Notes under the pieces: model-generated | The model's database searches: none | Told to the model about the DNA's origin: nothing | What the model saw: only the letters and a program-made list of their open reading frames with translations | Assembly: GCA_038228615.1 (NCBI GenBank) | Contig: JBBRPC010000024.1 | Location: 1 to 26,861, forward strand | Origin: F1-120-MAGs023 sp038228615 | Lineage (GTDB): Bacteria; Actinomycetota; Acidimicrobiia; IMCC26256; PALSA-610 | Length of the DNA: 26,861 bases | Direction of reading: 5' to 3' | In this document: positions 24,632 through 26,861 of the stretch, piece by piece | Layout: the number at the start of each line of letters is the position of its first letter | Numbering within the stretch: the first letter of the stretch is position 1 | Program-made: the position numbers and the translations under genes

Positions 24632-24665
24632 AATGGCGCCGGGGAAGCGACTACCCGGCGCCATT
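24632..24665. terminator. Bidirectional hairpin between convergent genes
   Basis: Perfect 12 bp inverted repeat: AATGGCGCCGGG (24632-24643), a 10 nt loop, CCCGGCGCCATT (24654-24665). It lies midway in the 106 bp gap between the convergent kinase and secreted-protein genes. No long T-run on either side, so it may be a weak or factor-assisted terminator or a 3'-end stabiliser. Confidence 0.7.
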
Positions 24666-24687
24666 CCACTACGAACTTGCGGTTGGT

Positions 24688-25395
24688 CTACCCAATGTGG
24701 GCGATACCTACACCAAGATTGAGCGTCTTCAATCCAGGTCCACAAGCTGCGAGAAGTGCACCAACACTTTGAGAAGTCACGACGTCGGTGGTCGACGACG
24801 CACCTCCGTCAGAGCCTTGGAAGTCGCCAGTCACGCTCGGCGCAAGAGTGCCGCCGTAGGAAGATGCGGTGCCGATTTGAAACTCGCCGTACGACGAACT
24901 GAAGTTGCCGGAGCCAGTACCGACAGTCGTGAACGCGCCATTTGTTTGGTTCACTTGCAAGGTACTCGTGCTTGCCGTCAGTTTCGGGGTTCCCGCGACC
25001 GTCTTCCATCCTGTCGTGAGCGTTCCACTCGTGCCTGCACTGAGCCCAGCGAGACCTGTACAACTCGACGACGCAACATTGAGCGTTCCACTCACCTTTG
25101 ATGCTGCAAGTGAAACGCCGCCCGGGTTAGAACTCGCGTTGTAGTCGCCGACCGTGTCGTCGTGACACCCATCCAAGGTCCCCTTGACCGTGATCGTTCC
25201 CGGACCACTGCCTGCAAGCGTCAATGGCGGTGATGCCTTGATGGTTCCGAAAAATGTGTCGCAGGTGACAGTGTGATGCGTCGTGTCGACTTTCGGAGGC
25301 GCAGCCGCATTCGCCGACGTGAGCGTGGTTAACCCCAGGCCACTGACGAGCGTGACGATGCCAGCTGTTGCGAGTACTTGTTTCTTGAGGTTCAT
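24688..25395 (-). CDS. Secreted four-cysteine protein A, unknown function
   Basis: 235-residue exported protein with a clear signal peptide: MNLKKQ, hydrophobic VLATAGIVTLVSGLGLTTL, cleavage likely after SANA near residue 30. The mature part is rich in Gly, Ser and Thr, with four cysteines (45, 77, 112, 218) and one conserved-looking Trp130. I recognise no enzyme motif or anchor. It shares an ordered set of landmarks with the divergent neighbour at 25660: TVxC-x2-FxGT near the start, GC and SxC in the middle, a W-x-V-like strand, and A-C-G-x-G-x-KTL at the end. The two are therefore probably distant paralogs. ATG 25395 has an AGGTAG/GGTAGG purine stretch 5-10 nt upstream. Likely a beta-rich extracellular or cell-wall protein stabilised by two disulfides (inference). 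Confidence 0.78.
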   Translation of the reverse strand: MNLKKQVLATAGIVTLVSGLGLTTLTSANAAAPPKVDTTHHTVTCDTFFGTIKASPPLTLAGSGPGTITVKGTLDGCHDDTVGDYNASSNPGGVSLAASKVSGTLNVASSSCTGLAGLSAGTSGTLTTGWKTVAGTPKLTASTSTLQVNQTNGAFTTVGTGSGNFSSSYGEFQIGTASSYGGTLAPSVTGDFQGSDGGASSTTDVVTSQSVGALLAACGPGLKTLNLGVGIAHIG

Positions 25396-25659
25396 TGCAT
25401 CTACCTACCCTCTCGTTACGGCTCAACCGCTTTGGCTCAGCCATCGCTATTCTCAGCCGCCCATGGCGCCGCGAAAAGCAACGCACGAACAACAAGAGTC
25501 GGCACTTCACGAATGCGCCGCTGTTGTGTGCCTGTTGTGATTCAACGAGAGGCGACACGGGAACACCTCTATCAACGCTCAACCATCGACTTCGGCGAAG
25601 GAAGCAGCGGAACGGTCGCATGTCATCCGGCACGCGGTCACCTTGAAGAGGAGAATCCA
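25396..25659. other. Divergent control region of the two secreted-protein genes
   Basis: 264 bp without a gene, the longest gap in the window. It holds several copies of a GCTCARCC-like motif (see the repeat entry) and should carry promoters for both genes. No confident -10/-35 pair can be assigned. Confidence 0.5.
25419..25459. repeat. Cluster of CTCARCC palindromic repeats (possible operator)
   Basis: CGGCTCAACCG (25419-25429), TGGCTCAGCCA (25433-25443, 5 bp arms around a central base) and the partial ATTCTCAGCCG (25449-25459) have centres 14 and 16 bp apart. A further GCTCAACC occurs at 25577-25584 on the side of the plus-strand gene; TCARCCATCG is common to the second copy and this one. 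Spaced short palindromes in a divergent promoter suggest a regulator binding site. Confidence 0.4.
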
Positions 25660-26265
25660 ATGAACATGAAACATAAAACTCTGTACGTGGTCGGCGGACT
25701 CGCGGCAGTGGCCGCGCTCATGGCGACCTCAGTACCTGCCCAGGCAGCCGCTACACCGAAAACAGGAGTCGGAACTGTCAAGTGTTCGAAGTTCACTGGA
25801 ACGTTGACGTTTTCGCCAGCGCTGAAGAACGGCGGCACGGCTGCGGAGAAAATCTCCATATCTTCCAAAGCGACAGGATGCACCGGGACTCTCGACGGTG
25901 CGAGCATCGCAAGCGCAACGACTACCGGATCTCTCGCAGCGCCCACAAACGATTGTCAGGCGCTGTTGGGAACGAATCATTTCACGCTTGCCACAACGAC
26001 GAAATGGACGGTGAAATCGCCCAAGCCAGCGCTGAAGCCAACGAATTCAAAGTTCACAACTGAGTCGGGGAACGCCGGCAACGGTGGCACAGTTCCGATC
26101 TCATTCGATGCCAAGGGCAAAGACAGCAGTGGGTCGTTTGTGAAGGATCTCGCCAATGCTCACGCGGTAATTCAGGAGACGGTCACGCAACTCGCGACCG
26201 CTTGTGGAAGCACTGGTGTGAAGACACTTCACATCAAGTCTGGCTTCATTTCCCTCCACCACTAG
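25660..26265 (+). CDS. Secreted four-cysteine protein B, unknown function
   Basis: 201-residue exported protein. The signal peptide is MNMKHKTLYVVGGLAAVAAL, with likely cleavage after PAQA near residue 29. The mature part is rich in Thr, Ser, Gly and Lys, with four cysteines (42, 74, 99, 182) and Trp116 in the same order as in protein A. End-region motifs also match (TACGSTGVKTLHIKSGF against AACGPGLKTLNLGVGI). The ATG at 25660 has GAGGAG 6 nt upstream, a strong start signal; the frame is open further upstream but without signal-peptide character. It is followed by a good hairpin terminator at 26273. No recognised domain. Divergent, probably paralogous pair with protein A; function unknown. 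Confidence 0.8.
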   Translation: MNMKHKTLYVVGGLAAVAALMATSVPAQAAATPKTGVGTVKCSKFTGTLTFSPALKNGGTAAEKISISSKATGCTGTLDGASIASATTTGSLAAPTNDCQALLGTNHFTLATTTKWTVKSPKPALKPTNSKFTTESGNAGNGGTVPISFDAKGKDSSGSFVKDLANAHAVIQETVTQLATACGSTGVKTLHIKSGFISLHH

Positions 26266-26272
26266 TCCAGCG

Positions 26273-26292
26273 AACACGCGTCAGCGTGTTTT
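26273..26292 (+). terminator. Rho-independent terminator of secreted protein B
   Basis: AACACGC (26273-26279), loop GTCA, GCGTGTT (26284-26290) and a T-run TTTT (26289-26292), 7 nt after the stop codon at 26265. Confidence 0.8.
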
Positions 26293-26341
26293 GCGATGGT
26301 GCAGACGGCTCTTGTCGTCTGCGCCATCAACGCGTCAGCGT
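26276..26341. repeat. 12 bp direct repeats flanking a hairpin
   Basis: ACGCGTCAGCGT occurs at 26276-26287 and again at 26330-26341. The first copy forms the terminator stem-loop; the second overlaps the stop codon of the right-edge gene. A long hairpin sits between them. Confidence 0.7.
26295..26328. terminator. Long hairpin between convergent genes
   Basis: GATGGTGCAGACG (26295-26307) pairs with CGTCTGCGCCATC (26316-26328): 13 positions with one G-U wobble on the RNA, and the 8 nt loop can add two further pairs around a tetraloop. Located directly before the end of the minus-strand membrane gene. It may terminate that gene, although no U-run follows in that direction. Confidence 0.6.
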
Positions 26342-26861
26342 CGAGCGTCACCGAACTCCGGCATCGCAGCTTCTGATTTCTCGACATGTGCCGCCCACGG
26401 TGACGTTCGCGTCGGCTTCGAGGCACGTCCGACGATGGGTCGACGGTTCCAGTCGACTAGTGCTTCACGGTGCAGGAGCCGCACGACCAACATGAAGTAG
26501 ATCGCCGCGGGGACACCCACCAGGTCGACCACGAATGTCGCACGATCGAACGCCATTGTGTACGAAAATACGAGATGCGTCACGGCACAGGCTGGAAAGA
26601 TCATCCCGAGCGACAAACCCGACACCGACCATCCCCCTCCAACCGGTCGGCGGCGCAGCTGGGTGGCGAGGAGATACCAGGCGACTGCGGTGTAACACAC
26701 CGCGAGGACCACATTCGGCAGTAACTCCAGCACGCTGCCGCGAAACGGATTCGAGGTCACTTCAGTGGCGATCCAACCGAGCAACCCGCCAAACGCAATC
26801 GGCAATGCGGCCAAACACAACGGGGTACCCGAGATGAAACGATCCCCCCTGCCACCGCGCA
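26335..26861 (-). CDS. Multi-pass membrane protein, probably incomplete at right edge
   Basis: Minus-strand frame ending with TGA at 26337 and open to the right edge of the window, giving at least 174 residues. About four membrane segments are visible: around CLAALPIAFGGLLGWIA, ELLPNVVLAVCYTAVAWYLL, SLGMIFPACAVTHLVFSYTM and VVDLVGVPAAIYFMLVVRLL. A polar cytoplasmic-type tail follows (DWNRRPIVGRASKP onward). A GTG at 26856 could be the real start, which would make the gene nearly complete; otherwise the 5' end lies outside. I do not recognise the family. Convergent with secreted protein B, separated by two hairpins. Confidence 0.6.
   Translation of the reverse strand, partial: RGGRGDRFISGTPLCLAALPIAFGGLLGWIATEVTSNPFRGSVLELLPNVVLAVCYTAVAWYLLATQLRRRPVGGGWSVSGLSLGMIFPACAVTHLVFSYTMAFDRATFVVDLVGVPAAIYFMLVVRLLHREALVDWNRRPIVGRASKPTRTSPWAAHVEKSEAAMPEFGDARR

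Noticed and set aside
25401..25409. GGTAGGTAG on the minus strand before secreted protein A, similar to the 3' part of cyclic-di-GMP-I (GEMM) riboswitches
   Set aside because: The rest of the aptamer (the GNRA tetraloop, its receptor and the GCAAAGCC core in order) is not present; the stretch is better read as a purine-rich ribosome binding region.
1..26861. Phage-defence island, CRISPR array, insertion sequence, integrase, tRNA or biosynthetic megasynthase
   Set aside because: I looked for each and found no supporting gene or repeat; the gene order looks like ordinary chromosome with catabolic and sensory genes.

Overview
The window is gene-dense, moderately high-GC bacterial chromosome. 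Families and style point to an actinobacterium, possibly an Acidimicrobiia-type lineage: three cytochrome P450s, a 3Fe-4S ferredoxin, a SigJ/ECF41-type sigma factor, a PPOX flavoprotein, GTG/TTG starts, and many starts only 6-8 nt downstream of a TANNNT -10 element (leaderless style). This assignment is inferred from gene content, not from a marker gene. I saw no tRNA, rRNA, CRISPR array, transposase, integrase or phage gene, and no stretch over 300 bp lacks a gene.

Layout. 1-93: start of a cytochrome P450 on the minus strand, running off the left edge, divergent from an amidase (146-1555). 1721-3830: flavin amine-oxidase/desaturase-like protein followed 7 bp later by an ECF41-like sigma factor; a sequence resembling the ECF41 promoter (CGTCACA-N16-CGTC) lies just upstream of the pair. 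3846-7609: cyclase-family hydrolase on the minus strand, divergent from a SAM methyltransferase and a DEAD-box RNA helicase. 7629-8084: leaderless SRPBCC protein. 8181-11008: two-gene ABC exporter followed by an LldD-type FMN 2-hydroxyacid oxidase. 10986-12938: SRPBCC protein divergent from a ferredoxin-P450 pair. 12925-15930 (minus): GlcD-type FAD 2-hydroxyacid dehydrogenase followed by a ThDP enzyme of the acetolactate synthase/benzoylformate decarboxylase superfamily. 16055-17575: hemerythrin-like protein, YqeY, PPOX protein. 17553-20087: third P450 (minus) divergent from a nitronate monooxygenase-like protein. 20115-21782 (minus): exported parallel beta-helix protein, divergent from an OmpR-type response regulator and a soluble PAS-PAS hybrid histidine kinase (21961-24581). 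24688-26265: two divergent secreted proteins that look like distant paralogs with four matching cysteines. 26335 to the right edge: membrane protein on the minus strand, probably incomplete.

How it fits together. Most of the window looks like oxidative catabolism or secondary metabolism: P450s with a redox partner, flavin oxidases acting on 2-hydroxy acids, a ThDP enzyme that could act on the resulting 2-oxo acid, and hydrolases (amidase, cyclase). The right end is different: exported proteins around a two-component system. The points most worth following are the sigma factor with its candidate autoregulatory promoter, the paired secreted four-cysteine proteins with shared upstream motifs, and the hydroxy-acid/oxo-acid enzyme group.
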